A stretch of DNA of 64,000 bases from Campylobacter showae (GCF_900573985.1 NZ_UWOK01000001.1:806001-870000), one strand, 5' to 3'; shown: positions 37,394-47,137, numbered from the stretch's first letter. Notes: a model not told the origin generated them from the letters alone. Numbers and translations: made by a program.

Positions 37394-38263
37394 ATGAAAT
37401 GGCAAGACAGCAGACGAAGCGACAACATCGAAGATAGAAGGCAAAACAGCGTAAACAGCATGGGCTCGCTGGGCGCGCTCATACCGATTATCAGATTTTT
37501 GCTGGGCTCAAATATCGGTCGCGTGGTGCTAGTTATCGGCGCAGTGGCGTACTTTATGGGCTTTAACCCTCTCGCGCTGCTTGAGGGCGGCGGCGCGGGC
37601 ACTCAAAGAGTGGCGTTAGATAGCCCGCAGGAGAAGGAAAAGGTCGCCTTCGTATCTGCGGTGCTGGCTCAGACCGAGGACGTGTGGAGCAAGGTGTTTA
37701 AGGCGGGCGGCGCGCAGTACAAGGAGCCTAGCCTAGTGCTTTTTAGAGACGGCGTTTCTAGTGCGTGCGGCACGGCTAGCTCGCAGATGGGGCCTTTTTA
37801 CTGCCCCGCAGACAAAAAAGTCTATCTTGATCTTAGCTTTTTTGACGAGCTAGAGGCCAAATACAAGGCCGCGGGCGACTTCGCGCAGGCGTACGTGATC
37901 GCCCACGAGGTCGGACATCACGTGCAAAATTTACTAGGCACGCTCGGTAAAATAAACGAGCTAAAATCGCGCACCAAAAGCCCTATAGAGCAAAACGCGC
38001 TGCAAGTCAAGGTCGAGCTGCAGGCCGACTGCTATGCGGGCGTCTGGGCGCACTACATGGGGCGCTACAACGTGCTAGAAGACGGCGACATCGAGGAGGC
38101 GCTAAATGCCGCGAGCGCGATAGGCGACGATGCGCTACAGAAAAAATACCAAGGCCGCGTGACGCCGGATTCGTTCACGCACGGCTCGTCAAAGCAGCGC
38201 ATGACGTGGTTTAAAAAGGGATTTGAAGGCGGACAGCCAAGCTCGTGCGCGTTTGAGATGTGA
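37394..38263 (+). CDS. Neutral zinc metallopeptidase (YpfJ family)
   Basis: A 289-residue protein of the YpfJ/putative neutral zinc metallopeptidase family. It begins MKWQDSRRSDNIEDRR, the typical family start, then a single membrane helix (VVLVIGAVAYFMGFNPLALL). A periplasmic or cytoplasmic catalytic domain follows with QTEDVWSKVF, the FYCPADKKVYLDLSFF stretch and the zinc site HEVGHH (H171, E172, H175). QADCYAGVWAH supplies the third ligand region. The substrate is unknown. Monocistronic, with a strong terminator behind it. Confidence 0.9.
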   Translation: MKWQDSRRSDNIEDRRQNSVNSMGSLGALIPIIRFLLGSNIGRVVLVIGAVAYFMGFNPLALLEGGGAGTQRVALDSPQEKEKVAFVSAVLAQTEDVWSKVFKAGGAQYKEPSLVLFRDGVSSACGTASSQMGPFYCPADKKVYLDLSFFDELEAKYKAAGDFAQAYVIAHEVGHHVQNLLGTLGKINELKSRTKSPIEQNALQVKVELQADCYAGVWAHYMGRYNVLEDGDIEEALNAASAIGDDALQKKYQGRVTPDSFTHGSSKQRMTWFKKGFEGGQPSSCAFEM

Positions 38264-38313
38264 ATTGACTTTTTGGCCCTGGGCCCTGTTTGGCGAGCGT
38301 AAATTTATACTCG

Positions 38314-38354
38314 GCCGCATTTGGATAAAATTTGAATCCAAGTGCGGCTTTTTT
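38314..38354 (+). terminator. Strong terminator after the metallopeptidase gene
   Basis: A 13-bp stem GCCGCATTTGGAT / ATCCAAGTGCGGC (one G-U pair) with a 9-base loop, followed by six T. The clearest Rho-independent terminator in the window. Confidence 0.9.
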
Positions 38355-38485
38355 GGACGTCTTTTAGCACAATTCAAATTTAAATTTCCCCGATTTTGAG
38401 CAAATTTGGGCGCGGCACGGTTTGCTCGGCGCGCGGCTTGTAAATTTGATGAGGCAAGCGATAAAATCGAAAAAACGGAGCGAAA

Positions 38486-39424
38486 ATGAAAAGAAGAGAG
38501 TTCATAAAGGGCGCGGCGACTTGCGCGGTGGGGCTTGCTACGGGAGTAAATTTGTTTGCCGAGCGTACTATCGAGACTAGTGCGGCAAATTTGACGGACG
38601 GCGTAGATCTAAGCGGTGCAAAAAACCTCGGCGAGAAGCTTGCCGCCATGACGCCGTATCTCACGCTAAATAATAGAATTTTGATGCCGATCATCGGGCT
38701 TAGCGCAGATAAATTTGACGGCTCAAAGGATCAAAACGCGCTGGAGACGGCCCTCGGGCTAGGCTACCGCCTGATCGATACGGAGGGTGACAAGGAGGAG
38801 GTCGCGGCTACTGCATTTGCGGCTAGCGACTTAGAGCGCGGTCAGCTGTTTATCCAAAGCTCGGTAAGCGCTCAAAACGCGGACGAAAGTGATATGATAA
38901 AAAGCTTTGAACGTTCGCTAAAAAAATTAAATACCGACTACGTCGATCTACTTTTGCTGCACGTGGGGGCGAGCGATGCTAGCTCTGCGTGGCGCGTTTT
39001 GCAGAGGCTTTACCGCGAGGGACTTGCGGCTGCGATCGGCATCTGCGACCGTCTCGGAGAATTCGGGATCGAAAATTTAGCCAAAATCGCGCAAGGTAGC
39101 GAGGTTAAGCCCGCTGTTTATCAGACGCCTGCGCGCTCCTATCTGCGGCATTTTGTTACGCGAGGCAAGCTTACCGACCATGGCGTGCAGGTGCAGCTAC
39201 GATATGAGCCTGGCGAGGAGCTAAAAGAGGCTGCGATTGCGCAAATTGGCGAAAAATACAGCAAAACGAGGACGCAAATTATCTTGCGCTGGCTCGTGCA
39301 GCACGGTGTCTGCGTTATAGTAAACGCCGGCAGCAAAGAGCGTTTGCTTGAAAATATAGATATTTTCGGCTTTGAGCTAGCGGACGAGGACGCCGCGCAG
39401 ATAGCAAAACTCTGGCGGAGTTAG
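38486..39424 (+). CDS. Tat-exported aldo/keto-reductase-like protein
   Basis: 312 residues with a twin-arginine signal (KRREFIKGAATCAVGLATG), so it should be exported folded by Tat. The mature part has aldo/keto reductase landmarks: GLGYRLIDT (D98), YVDLLLLHVG (H159), GICDRLGEFGIE, and the C-terminal TQIILRWLVQHGVCVIVNAGSKERLLEN that binds NADP in the family. However, after LIDT the usual catalytic Tyr (A..YGNE) is replaced by EGDKEEV. The usual Lys in the FI.TK strand is also missing (LFIQSSVS). It may be inactive or do other chemistry. Confidence 0.82.
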   Translation: MKRREFIKGAATCAVGLATGVNLFAERTIETSAANLTDGVDLSGAKNLGEKLAAMTPYLTLNNRILMPIIGLSADKFDGSKDQNALETALGLGYRLIDTEGDKEEVAATAFAASDLERGQLFIQSSVSAQNADESDMIKSFERSLKKLNTDYVDLLLLHVGASDASSAWRVLQRLYREGLAAAIGICDRLGEFGIENLAKIAQGSEVKPAVYQTPARSYLRHFVTRGKLTDHGVQVQLRYEPGEELKEAAIAQIGEKYSKTRTQIILRWLVQHGVCVIVNAGSKERLLENIDIFGFELADEDAAQIAKLWRS

Positions 39425-39538
39425 CAGGCGAGGCGGATCGCCGCGCTATAAATTTGCTAGTTTGAGAGACGTTAAATTTAGCTACAAAACCTCGCAAATC
39501 GCACCCAAAAAGCGAGATAACGCACCTAAGGAAAATCA

Positions 39539-40852
39539 ATGAAAAACTTGGACTACGAGATGCTTAAGGCGGAGTGGCAGAAAGAGTGAAATGAAAAGGG
39601 CAAGAAATACGCCAAGGCCGTAAACGATATGGTGGCGTTTGCGGAGGTTCACGGCTGGGATGCCTACAAGGGCGAAGATCCGATTGATGAGCGCGAGGGT
39701 ATGACGCAGCTTTGCGAGGCGGTTTTTGAGCTGCTAAAGGAGGCTAACGAGCGCGGCGAAACGGCGAAGTTTAGAGCCGATTTTCCGCCCTCAAACGTCA
39801 TTTTCGATAAAAACTTGAGAAAAAAGCTAAGAGACATCGATCAAATTTGCCCTCTTGGCGGCGAGAACGTCCTTTTTATCGTCTCGCAAAGCGATCCTGA
39901 AGGCTGGCGTAAGAAGCTATATCTGCTAGAAGGCGAGCGCGTTAGCGAGGTGGCGGACGACGTCATTGCCGTGGGCAAGTCTAAGCGAAACGAGATTTAC
40001 GCCCTACTTAGTAGGAGCGAGGTCGAGCTTATAAAAGGCTACGACGACAGGGTCGGCGGCGAGCCTATCGCGAAATTTAGCCACGACTTGGAGCTGACAT
40101 ACGACGAGGCTGAAATTTTACCCTTTAACGACGGCAGCAAGGTGCTTTTGAGCTGCCGCGACGGATTTTTTTTGATCTCGCAAAGCGGCGCGAAGCTCAT
40201 CCATCCGATCTATGAGGAGCTCTATGGGGACGACGAGGGCAATGTCGCACTCTATATCGACATGGCAAACGCGACGCTCTCAAACGACAACGAGCTAATC
40301 GTCGCGGGCGAGCAAGATGGCGATCACGTCCTGATGGATAGCGAGGGCGAGCGGCTGGGCAGCATCGGCGCACAGAGCTCGTATCCGCACTTTTGCCTCT
40401 TTAGCGCGGACGATACGCAGCTCATCACAAACTCCTGCCACTTCTACAACGGCGTTACGATCGGCGTGGATAGGGCGGCTCTAAAGCGAGGACTGGAGGT
40501 CGAGGCTTATTCGTACGACGAAGAGGGCAAGAAAAATTTCACGCTGATCGACGATGCGATGAGAGTTTACGCGGGCGTAGCGACGGAGGACTTTTGCATC
40601 CTCGGCGACGCATACGGCTACATCAAAGCAGTCGGCAAGGACGGGCGTAAAATTTGGCGCCACTACCTGGGCGGCACGATAAAGTCTATGGTGCTAAGCG
40701 AGGCCGGGGGCGTGCTATTCGTCGGTACATACGGCGGCAGGCTGCATAAGCTACGCCTCGGCGCGGGCCAAGACAGCCACACGATCGGCAACGGCAACCA
40801 TAAAGAGGAGTTTAGACTGATCGCTTACGAGGATAAAATTTATCGGTGGTAA
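39539..40852 (+). pseudogene. Beta-propeller-like protein gene with in-frame TGA
   Basis: ATG 39539 (AAGGAAAATCA ribosome site) opens a frame MKNLDYEMLKAEWQKE that meets TGA at 39587-39589 and then continues in frame for 421 codons to 40852. The flow EWQKE-x-NEKGKKYAKAVND suggests Trp (TGG) was the original codon. An in-frame ATG at 39629 could restart translation (407 residues) but has no good ribosome site. The protein has no signal peptide. Its C-terminal half has repeating blocks (GYIKAVGKDGRKIWRHYLGG, LFVGTYGGRLHKLRL) like PQQ/WD-type propeller blades. Function unknown. The break may be a true nonsense mutation or a sequence error. Confidence 0.65.
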
Positions 40853-41042
40853 AATTTCGCGGCGCACGGTATAGCGGCTCAAATTTTAACGTTTTTAAAA
40901 TGCCGGTCTTGGCAAGTAAAATGTGGAGCTAAGACAATGCTAAAATTTAAAACAAATTTACCAAATTTGAATATAAAAATCTAAAGTGAAGTATTTTGCC
41001 GCTAGGCCGCTCAAATTTGGCTCAAATTTTACGCATCGACAA

Positions 41043-41079
41043 AAAGCGCGGCGACAAAATTTATGAATCTCATCGCCGC
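41043..41079 (-). terminator. Terminator of the secreted hydrolase gene
   Basis: A 7-bp stem GCGGCGA / TCGCCGC around an 18-base loop. On the minus strand it is followed by GCTTTTTG, 15 bases past the stop codon. Confidence 0.6.
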
Positions 41080-41093
41080 AAATTTATCAGTTG

Positions 41094-41921
41094 TTAGTCG
41101 CCGACCGTATCGGTGTCAAACGTGCCTTCAAGTATGCTTTTGATAAAAGAAACGGTCGCAAAGCGCGCGGCTGGCAAATTTATGAGCGTGTGCGGAGCAT
41201 TGGGCAAGAGTAAAACTATCGCATTTTTCTTGTCGCCGTAAGCTGCGGCGCAGTTTCCGGCGGCGTTTTCGTTGCCTAGATAGCTATTTTTTTGAGAAAA
41301 ATATTTATCCTGATCGCTTATTAAATTTAAAACCGGCGTATCATTAAGCGCCGTTTTATGCTCTTTTACGAAGTAGTTCTCCTCGCACGACCAAGAGTTT
41401 ATAATCTTGCCCAAAAAGTCCTTGCCATCGTATCTGGCTACGGCCACCGCGCCTTCGCTGGTGCCGGCTAAAAATAGTTTGCTCGTATCCGCCCACTCCG
41501 TGTTTTTTAGCGCATCCAGGGCGACTTTGATTTCGCTAGAGCGCAGCGAATGGACCTTTTCATAAATTTCCTTATCTGCCGGAGATTTATATGTTATCCT
41601 GTTTTCCAGAGCCATACTATCAAACATAAAGCTTGCTATGCCCTCTTTTGCGAGCCACTCTTGCCATTTGTCAAGGCCTATTTTGTTGTTGATGCCGGAC
41701 GAGCCGTGCAGAAAAACTACGACCGGCGCTTTGGCTTGCGTCTTTGGAGCGTCTTTAAAAAGTCCGACGTAAATATCGCCGCCCGTGACGTTTTTTGGAA
41801 GCGCGATCTGAGCCTGCGCTATGCCCTTTCTGGCTGACTCGCTCGTGTGCGAGTACGCGTCGCCCGCAAACAAATGCGCCGCAAAGAGCGCAACCAATAA
41901 AGCAAAAGTTTTTCTAAACAT
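41094..41921 (-). CDS. Secreted alpha/beta hydrolase (dienelactone-hydrolase-like)
   Basis: A 275-residue periplasmic protein. I use ATG 41921 because the AAAGGA ribosome site overlaps an upstream ATG two codons earlier. The signal peptide is FRKTFALLVALFAAHLFA. The fold is visible as APVVVFLHGSSG (oxyanion-side HG), nucleophile elbow AGTSEGAVA, NDTPVLNLISDQDKYF with the acid, and LLPNAPHTLINL with the His. These match the dienelactone hydrolase/esterase class. The substrate is unknown. It stands alone, with a terminator downstream. Confidence 0.85.
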   Translation of the reverse strand: MFRKTFALLVALFAAHLFAGDAYSHTSESARKGIAQAQIALPKNVTGGDIYVGLFKDAPKTQAKAPVVVFLHGSSGINNKIGLDKWQEWLAKEGIASFMFDSMALENRITYKSPADKEIYEKVHSLRSSEIKVALDALKNTEWADTSKLFLAGTSEGAVAVARYDGKDFLGKIINSWSCEENYFVKEHKTALNDTPVLNLISDQDKYFSQKNSYLGNENAAGNCAAAYGDKKNAIVLLLPNAPHTLINLPAARFATVSFIKSILEGTFDTDTVGD

Positions 41922-42186
41922 AAGCATCCTTTATCTTGACTTTGATCGATTATATAAAAAACAGATTTAAGGCAGGCTTTTAATTTATAAAATAATCGCT
42001 AAAAAAGTAGTAAAAACTTGCGGTAGCCGGCTTTTAAATTTCGGCGCTAAAACTGCCTTGACCATAGCGCGCAAAAATCGGTTGCTTTTGCGTATTAAAA
42101 AGTTCAAATTTAGCTCCTTTTTGCCCGCTTTTGTAAAACCAAAGCGCGGTAAAACGCGTCAAATTTAACGGCTGCGGCTTAAAAAT

Positions 42187-42309
42187 GTTTTCGCAATTTA
42201 GACTCGATTTGGGGTTTAAATTCTACGTGGATAGTGCGAAGTATTGCGAGATGGATTTTTTTTGGGGGGCGCTTCCCTTGCGGTCGCAACTGCAAGCAGA
42301 AGCGACGTA
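42187..42309 (+). CDS. Doubtful 40-residue frame, perhaps a gene remnant
   Basis: A short frame starting MFSQFRLDLGFKFYVDSA and ending LQAEAT, without a convincing ribosome site. It contains the T8G6 run (42256-42269), where a one-base slip would change the frame. A hairpin typical of a terminator follows 25 bases after its stop, which is the main reason to list it. It may be the end of a decayed gene or a small peptide; function unknown. Confidence 0.2.
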
Positions 42310-42333
42310 AAAATTTAGCAAAGATAAGGTATG

Positions 42334-42357
42334 TAGCCTATAAAGGCTAAATTTTTA
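42334..42357 (+). terminator. Terminator-like hairpin in the gene-poor region
   Basis: A 6-bp stem TAGCCT / AGGCTA with an ATAA loop, followed by AATTTTTATT. Confidence 0.5.
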
Positions 42358-42886
42358 TTAGCTCCGTTAAAGGCGATCGCGAGACGAGCCGCCTCGCTGT
42401 AAAAAGCGTCTAATTTGTGCTTTACGTCCCAGCTTGCCATCCGCTTTTTGCCAACTTCTTGGGCGAAATTTAAGGTCGCGCCTCCTGCTTTTTTACCGGC
42501 TTGGGGAGCCAAATTTGACCGCAAACTTTACCTTCTTGATCGCCAGCCTCAAAGTCAAATTTTGCAAGATGATTTTTGATTTTTTTAGTATGGGGAAAAT
42601 TTAGCGTAAGTTTTTAGTTCGATTTTTTGAAATTTGCGGGCTTCGCGCTCGCTACTAGCCCGGAGCCGCCCGGCGAAATCGCGTCCAAAAATAGCTTTCT
42701 AAAACCGGTCAAATTTAAATAAGGGTAAAAGCCTGCGATGTCGGCTTTTGACTCAAATAATCAAGCAAGCCGCTTGCAAGATTCGGCAAATATCAGCAGT
42801 TTATAGCAGTGGCTTTGGTCAAATTTGCCGTCCTCTGCATGCTTTAGACAAATTTGACGCTACCGGCGCGGCGGGCTAAATTTGAC

Positions 42887-43213
42887 TTAGACTTTCGCCT
42901 CTTTTAGCTTGCTTAAAAACTCTTCGATGTTGTATTTGGCGCGGTACTGCGCGCTCATGAGGTGGATGAGTATGTCGCCAAGATCGATCACGACCCAGTC
43001 GCCGGAGCTTTCGATGCCTAAAAACTGCTCGCCCTCGTCCTTTAGCCCTTCTTTTAGGTCGTCCGTTAGCGAGTAGGCGTGGCGCTCGCCCATCGTGGTG
43101 GCGATGATGACGCATTTTGCGATGTATTCGCGCCCACTCATGTCGATAGCCTCGATGGCTTCGGCCTTTTTGGCGTCTAGGATTTTGATGATTCGTTCGA
43201 TTCTTTCTTGCAT
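42887..43213 (-). CDS. rsfS: Ribosome silencing factor RsfS
   Basis: A 108-residue YbeB/RsfS family protein that binds L14 and blocks subunit joining in starvation. The core IDMSGREYIAKCVIIATTMGERHAYSLTDDL and the GDWVVIDLGDILIHLMSAQYRAKYNIEEF block are diagnostic. The start is ATG 43213 with AAGGAAAAAC; a longer in-frame extension lies within nadD and is not needed. It overlaps the end of nadD by 37 bp, and the nadD-rsfS pairing is widespread in bacteria. Confidence 0.92.
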   Translation of the reverse strand: MQERIERIIKILDAKKAEAIEAIDMSGREYIAKCVIIATTMGERHAYSLTDDLKEGLKDEGEQFLGIESSGDWVVIDLGDILIHLMSAQYRAKYNIEEFLSKLKEAKV

Positions 43214-43749
43214 GTTTTTCCTTGATAAAATTTCGCCGCCTCGTCCGCTATGCACGGTATCATCAGGCTTTTGTCTAAATTTTGCCTGATTTGCGAGGAC
43301 GAAACGGGCGCGTTTATGTTTAAAATTTTAAAATTTTCAGGCACGGCTACGTCGTCGCGACTAGCTACGACGAAGGTCGTGAGCCTAAAGAGCTCGCCTA
43401 TCTCGTGCCATTTGTCTAGGCTGGCTAGGTGATCGGCGCCGATGATGAGATAAAGCTCGCTCACGGCATAAATTTGCCGCATATGCCGCACGCTCTCTAT
43501 CGTCGGCACGGGGCGGTTTTGCGCGATCTCGTAGTCGCTCACGCAGACCTTATGCAGCGCGCCCCAAGCCTCGTTCGCCCACTTTAGCCGAAGTAGCGGC
43601 GGGGCCGAAAACTCGCTCTTGAACGGGCTGATAAACGTCGGCATGATGATGAGCTTGTCCGCGTCTAGCTGCTCTAGCGCGGCTTTAACGATGGCGTCGT
43701 GCCCGAGATGAGGCGGGTCAAAACTACCGCCAAAAAGCGCGATTTTCAT
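43177..43749 (-). CDS. nadD: Nicotinate-nucleotide adenylyltransferase
   Basis: Makes deamido-NAD from nicotinate mononucleotide and ATP, 190 residues. The nucleotidyl-transferase motif GGSFDPPHLGH (8-18) and the C-terminal VSSSQIR motif are both intact, with LIIGADHLASLDKWHE between them. The last about 15 residues (Lys/Glu/Ser-rich) extend over the start of rsfS. First gene of the nadD-rsfS pair. Confidence 0.93.
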   Translation of the reverse strand: MKIALFGGSFDPPHLGHDAIVKAALEQLDADKLIIMPTFISPFKSEFSAPPLLRLKWANEAWGALHKVCVSDYEIAQNRPVPTIESVRHMRQIYAVSELYLIIGADHLASLDKWHEIGELFRLTTFVVASRDDVAVPENFKILNINAPVSSSQIRQNLDKSLMIPCIADEAAKFYQGKTCKKESNESSKS

Positions 43750-44063
43750 AAATTTGCCTTTAAAATTTCGGTGCAGTTTAGCGAATTTGAAGTGAAAATT
43801 GGTTGAAAATCAAAAAATTCGCCGATAAAGCGCAAATTAAATGGAGATTTTGTAAAATTTGGGGATTTTTGGGCTTGAGAGGCTCGTTTTTCGGCGAGCA
43901 AGCGAGGGTCAAATTTGCAAAGGCGGGCTTTAGAGCGGCTTAAATTTACGCGCTCGGCATCGGTTGAGGCTGGTAAATTTAACACGCAAAAAGCTAAAAA
44001 GTACGAAAATAACCTTTCCGCGCGCTTGAAAGCGACCGGAAAATCTAGCACAAGGAGCTAAAC
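43750..44063. other. Divergent promoter region nadD / gapA
   Basis: A 314-bp gap between divergent genes. It carries AAATTT words and the CAAGGAG ribosome site of gapA. I see no -10 of high quality and no RNA gene. Confidence 0.4.
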
Positions 44064-45059
44064 ATGGTAAAAATCGCGATCAACGGTTTTGGACGTATCG
44101 GCAGGTGCGCTGCTCGTATTATTTTAGAGCGAGACGACGTTGAGCTTGTCGCTATCAACGACACGGCGACGCGCGACATGACGCGCTATCTGCTCAAATA
44201 CGACAGCGTGCACGGCGAATTTAAGCAAGACGTTAAGGTGATAAGCGACGATTTTATAGAAGTAAACGGCAAAAAGATAAGAGTTTTTTCAACAAGAGAT
44301 CTAAACGAGCTTAGCTACGCAGACTACGGTGCAGACGTGGTTTTGGAGTGTACGGGTAAATTTTTAACTACAGAAAAATGCGAACCGTACCTAGCTCGCG
44401 GTATCAAAAAAGTCGTCATGAGCGCTCCGTCAAAAGACGACACGGCGACCTTCGTAGTCGGTGTAAACGACGATAAATACGCAGGCGAAGCGATCGTCTC
44501 AAACGCAAGCTGCACCACAAACGGCCTAGCTCCCGTCGCAAAGGTGCTAAACGATAAATTTGGCATCGTAAAAGGGCTCATGACTACGATCCACGCCTAC
44601 ACAAACGGACAGAGCCTAGTAGACGTAAAGGCCAAAGACTTCCGCCGCTCACGTGCTGCAGCCCTAAATATCGGACCGACAACTACTGGAGCTGCAAAAG
44701 CGATCGCAAAAGTGCTTCCCGAGCTAAATGGCAAACTACACGGCCAAGCAGTACGTGTGCCAGTCGCTAACGTCTCGATGGTCGATCTAACGGCGGTTTT
44801 AAAAAGACCGGCTAGCAAAGAGGAGATAAACGAGGCGTTTAGAGCGGCTGCGGAGTCAAATTTAAAGGGAATTTTGTTTGTCGATGACGATTATAGAGTT
44901 AGCAGCGACTTTTGTACGAGCGCATACAGCAGCATCGTAGCTAGCGACACGACGCAGGTCATCGCCGATGATATGGTAAAGGTCTTTGCGTGGTATGACA
45001 ACGAGTGGGGCTACTCGACAAGACTCGTCGATCTTGCTAAGATCGTGGCTACGAAGTAA
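44064..45059 (+). CDS. gapA: Glyceraldehyde-3-phosphate dehydrogenase
   Basis: Interconverts glyceraldehyde-3-phosphate and 1,3-bisphosphoglycerate, 331 residues. NAD-binding INGFGRIGRCAARI at the N-terminus, catalytic C150 in SNASCTTN, the TTIHAYTNGQ segment with the active-site His, and the C-terminal WYDNEWGYSTR are all standard. First gene of a gapA-pgk-tpiA glycolytic/gluconeogenic operon. Since campylobacters usually lack phosphofructokinase, the operon probably works mainly in gluconeogenesis. Confidence 0.97.
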   Translation: MVKIAINGFGRIGRCAARIILERDDVELVAINDTATRDMTRYLLKYDSVHGEFKQDVKVISDDFIEVNGKKIRVFSTRDLNELSYADYGADVVLECTGKFLTTEKCEPYLARGIKKVVMSAPSKDDTATFVVGVNDDKYAGEAIVSNASCTTNGLAPVAKVLNDKFGIVKGLMTTIHAYTNGQSLVDVKAKDFRRSRAAALNIGPTTTGAAKAIAKVLPELNGKLHGQAVRVPVANVSMVDLTAVLKRPASKEEINEAFRAAAESNLKGILFVDDDYRVSSDFCTSAYSSIVASDTTQVIADDMVKVFAWYDNEWGYSTRLVDLAKIVATK

Positions 45060-45075
45060 ATTCAAAGGGTGAAAA

Positions 45076-46278
45076 ATGAGTGAAATTTTATCGATCAACG
45101 ATCTTGAGCTAAGCGGCGCGAAGGTATTTGTCAGGTGCGATTTTAACGTACCTATGGACGAGTTTTTAAATATCACCGACGACCGCAGGATCCGCTCAGC
45201 GATACCAACTATCCGCTACTGCCTAGATAACGGCTGCAGCGTGGTTTTGGCTAGTCACTTAGGACGTCCTAAAAACGGCTTTGAGGAGAAATTTTCGCTA
45301 CGAGGCGTGGCAAAGAGGCTTTCTAGGCTACTTGATAGAGATGTGATTTTTGCCGAGGACGTCATCGGAGCGGACGCCAAAGCTAAAGTCGCTGCACTAA
45401 AGCCCGGCGAAATTTTACTTCTTGAAAATTTGCGCTTTGAAAAGGGCGAGACTAAAAACGACGAGGCGTTAGCCGCCGAGCTCGCTAAATACGGCGAATT
45501 TTACATAAACGACGCGTTTGGCGTCTGCCACAGGGCGCACAGCTCGGTTGAGGCAATCACTAAATTTTACGACGAGAAGCATAAAGCGGCGGGATTTTTG
45601 CTGCAAAAGGAGATAAATTTCGCTCAAAATCTCATCAAACACCCTGCGCGTCCTTTCGTCGCGGTCGTTGGTGGTAGCAAGGTAAGCGGTAAGCTGCAAG
45701 CTCTGCACAACCTGCTTCCGCGAGTGGATAAGCTCATCATCGGCGGCGGCATGGCGTTTACGTTTCTAAAATCGCTCGGCGAAAATATCGGAAACTCGCT
45801 GCTTGAAGAGGATCTTATCGAGGACGCAAGGCAAATTTTACAAAAAGGCAGGGAGCTTGGCGTTAAAATTTACCTGCCCGTAGACGTCGTCGCAGCCCAA
45901 ACCTTTTCAGCTGAAAGCGCCGTGAAATTCGTCCCCGCTCAAGAAATACCTAGCGGCTGGATGGGCCTAGATATCGGGCCGGCGTCGATAAGGCTTTTTA
46001 AAGAGGTCATCGCCGACGCGCAAACCATCTGGTGGAACGGGCCGATGGGGGTTTTTGAGATGGATAAATTTAGCAAAGGCAGCATCAAAATGAGCCACGC
46101 CATCATCGACACTCACGCGACTACCGTCGTTGGCGGCGGCGATACGGCCGACGTCGTCGAGCGCGCTGGAGATGCTGACGAGATGACCTTTATCTCGACT
46201 GGCGGCGGCGCAAGTCTGGAGCTCATAGAGGGCAAGGAGCTGCCGGGTATAAAGCCGCTTAGAAAGGCTGCGGAGTGA
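45076..46278 (+). CDS. pgk: Phosphoglycerate kinase
   Basis: Transfers phosphate between 1,3-bisphosphoglycerate and ADP, 400 residues. Family landmarks are [55 protein letters not shown] and [12 protein letters not shown] near the C-terminal hinge. Start ATG 45076, 16 bases after gapA; the stop overlaps the tpiA GTG start. Confidence 0.97.
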   Translation: MSEILSINDLELSGAKVFVRCDFNVPMDEFLNITDDRRIRSAIPTIRYCLDNGCSVVLASHLGRPKNGFEEKFSLRGVAKRLSRLLDRDVIFAEDVIGADAKAKVAALKPGEILLLENLRFEKGETKNDEALAAELAKYGEFYINDAFGVCHRAHSSVEAITKFYDEKHKAAGFLLQKEINFAQNLIKHPARPFVAVVGGSKVSGKLQALHNLLPRVDKLIIGGGMAFTFLKSLGENIGNSLLEEDLIEDARQILQKGRELGVKIYLPVDVVAAQTFSAESAVKFVPAQEIPSGWMGLDIGPASIRLFKEVIADAQTIWWNGPMGVFEMDKFSKGSIKMSHAIIDTHATTVVGGGDTADVVERAGDADEMTFISTGGGASLELIEGKELPGIKPLRKAAE

Positions 46279-46973
46279 GGTTTTTAGCAAATTTAAAGTG
46301 CAATCACACGAGAGCTAGCTTTAAAGAGTACGCCCAAATTTTAGATGCAAATTTAAGCGCAAACGACGATGTAACGGTGTTTCCGCCGTTTAGCGCGCTT
46401 GATCTTGCGGCTCATAAATTTAAGCTCGGCGCTCAAAATTTCTACCCGTGCGAAAGCGGCGCTCACACCGGCGAGATCGGCAAGGCGATGCTGGACGAAT
46501 TTGGCGTAAAAAGCGTGCTGATCGGACACTCCGAACGGCGAGAGCTTGGCGAGAGCGAGGAGCTCTTGCGCGCTAAATTTGACTTCGCCGTAAAGGCTGG
46601 CTGGCAGATCGTCTACTGCATCGGCGAAAATTTGAGCGTGAACGAAGCTGGGCGCACGAAGGAGTTTTTGGCGGAGCAGCTAAAAAATATCGACCTTGGC
46701 TACGAGCGCTTGCTGATCGCCTACGAGCCGATCTGGGCGATAGGTACAGGCAGGAGCGCGAGCGCGGAGCAAATCGAGGAGATATTAAATTTCATCCGCG
46801 AGCAGACGAGCGCGCCGCTGCTTTACGGAGGCAGCGTGAATGCCGCAAATATCGGCGGGATAGCGGGGATTAAAAACTGCGACGGAGTATTAGTAGGTAC
46901 GGCGAGCTGGGAGGCGTCGAAATTCTTGGAGCTTATACGCGCCCACTCGCATCGCTATACTTCGTTGTCTTAA
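46275..46973 (+). CDS. tpiA: Triosephosphate isomerase
   Basis: Interconverts dihydroxyacetone phosphate and glyceraldehyde-3-phosphate, 232 residues, on the short side for the family but as in other campylobacters. LKCNHTR at the start replaces the more usual N-W-K-M/L-N phosphate-side motif but keeps the Lys and Asn. [11 protein letters not shown] holds the active-site His, [11 protein letters not shown] the catalytic Glu, and [11 protein letters not shown] the phosphate grip. The start is GTG 46275, overlapping pgk by 4 bases. The stop codon lies inside a large hairpin. Confidence 0.94.
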   Translation: MRFLANLKCNHTRASFKEYAQILDANLSANDDVTVFPPFSALDLAAHKFKLGAQNFYPCESGAHTGEIGKAMLDEFGVKSVLIGHSERRELGESEELLRAKFDFAVKAGWQIVYCIGENLSVNEAGRTKEFLAEQLKNIDLGYERLLIAYEPIWAIGTGRSASAEQIEEILNFIREQTSAPLLYGGSVNAANIGGIAGIKNCDGVLVGTASWEASKFLELIRAHSHRYTSLS

Positions 46974-47025
46974 AATTTTGCTCGGTCATTACCTAATATG
47001 GTAACTCCCGTCGCAAAATTTTAAG
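46969..47025. repeat. Hairpin with CTCGGTCA/CTCCCGTC core at the tpiA stop
   Basis: Perfect outer arms CTTAAAATTTTGC (46969-46981) and GCAAAATTTTAAG (47013-47025). Inside are CTCGGTCA, a small hairpin TTACC-TAATAT-GGTAA, and CTCCCGTC. The core matches the element after focA (19276-19357) while the arms differ. It probably terminates the gapA-pgk-tpiA transcript. Confidence 0.75.
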
Positions 47026-47137
47026 CCGCCTAGTCTAGCTTCACGATACTGCCGCTATCAAATTTGGTTTCAAATTTGAATTGCAAATTTTTAAGTCAAA
47101 TTGCGAAGGATTTTGAGATGATTTTTGGGGCTTTGCA

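Larger units (their letters stand above)
41922..42886. other. Gene-poor region of 965 bp
   Basis: The longest stretch without a clear gene. It holds a short plus-strand frame (42187-42309) followed by a terminator-like hairpin, a T8G6 run at 42256-42269, and many AAATTT words. A minus-strand frame of 69 codons at 42315-42524 shows no family features. It could be the remains of decayed genes. Confidence 0.5.

Noticed and set aside
39587-39589. TGA as selenocysteine
   Set aside because: The surrounding residues (EWQKE-x-NEKGKK) do not form a redox motif and no SECIS-like hairpin was evident; a changed Trp codon is simpler.
42315-42524. Minus-strand frame of 69 codons in the gene-poor region
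   Set aside because: No recognisable family, and it overlaps the terminator-like hairpin. Too weak to call.
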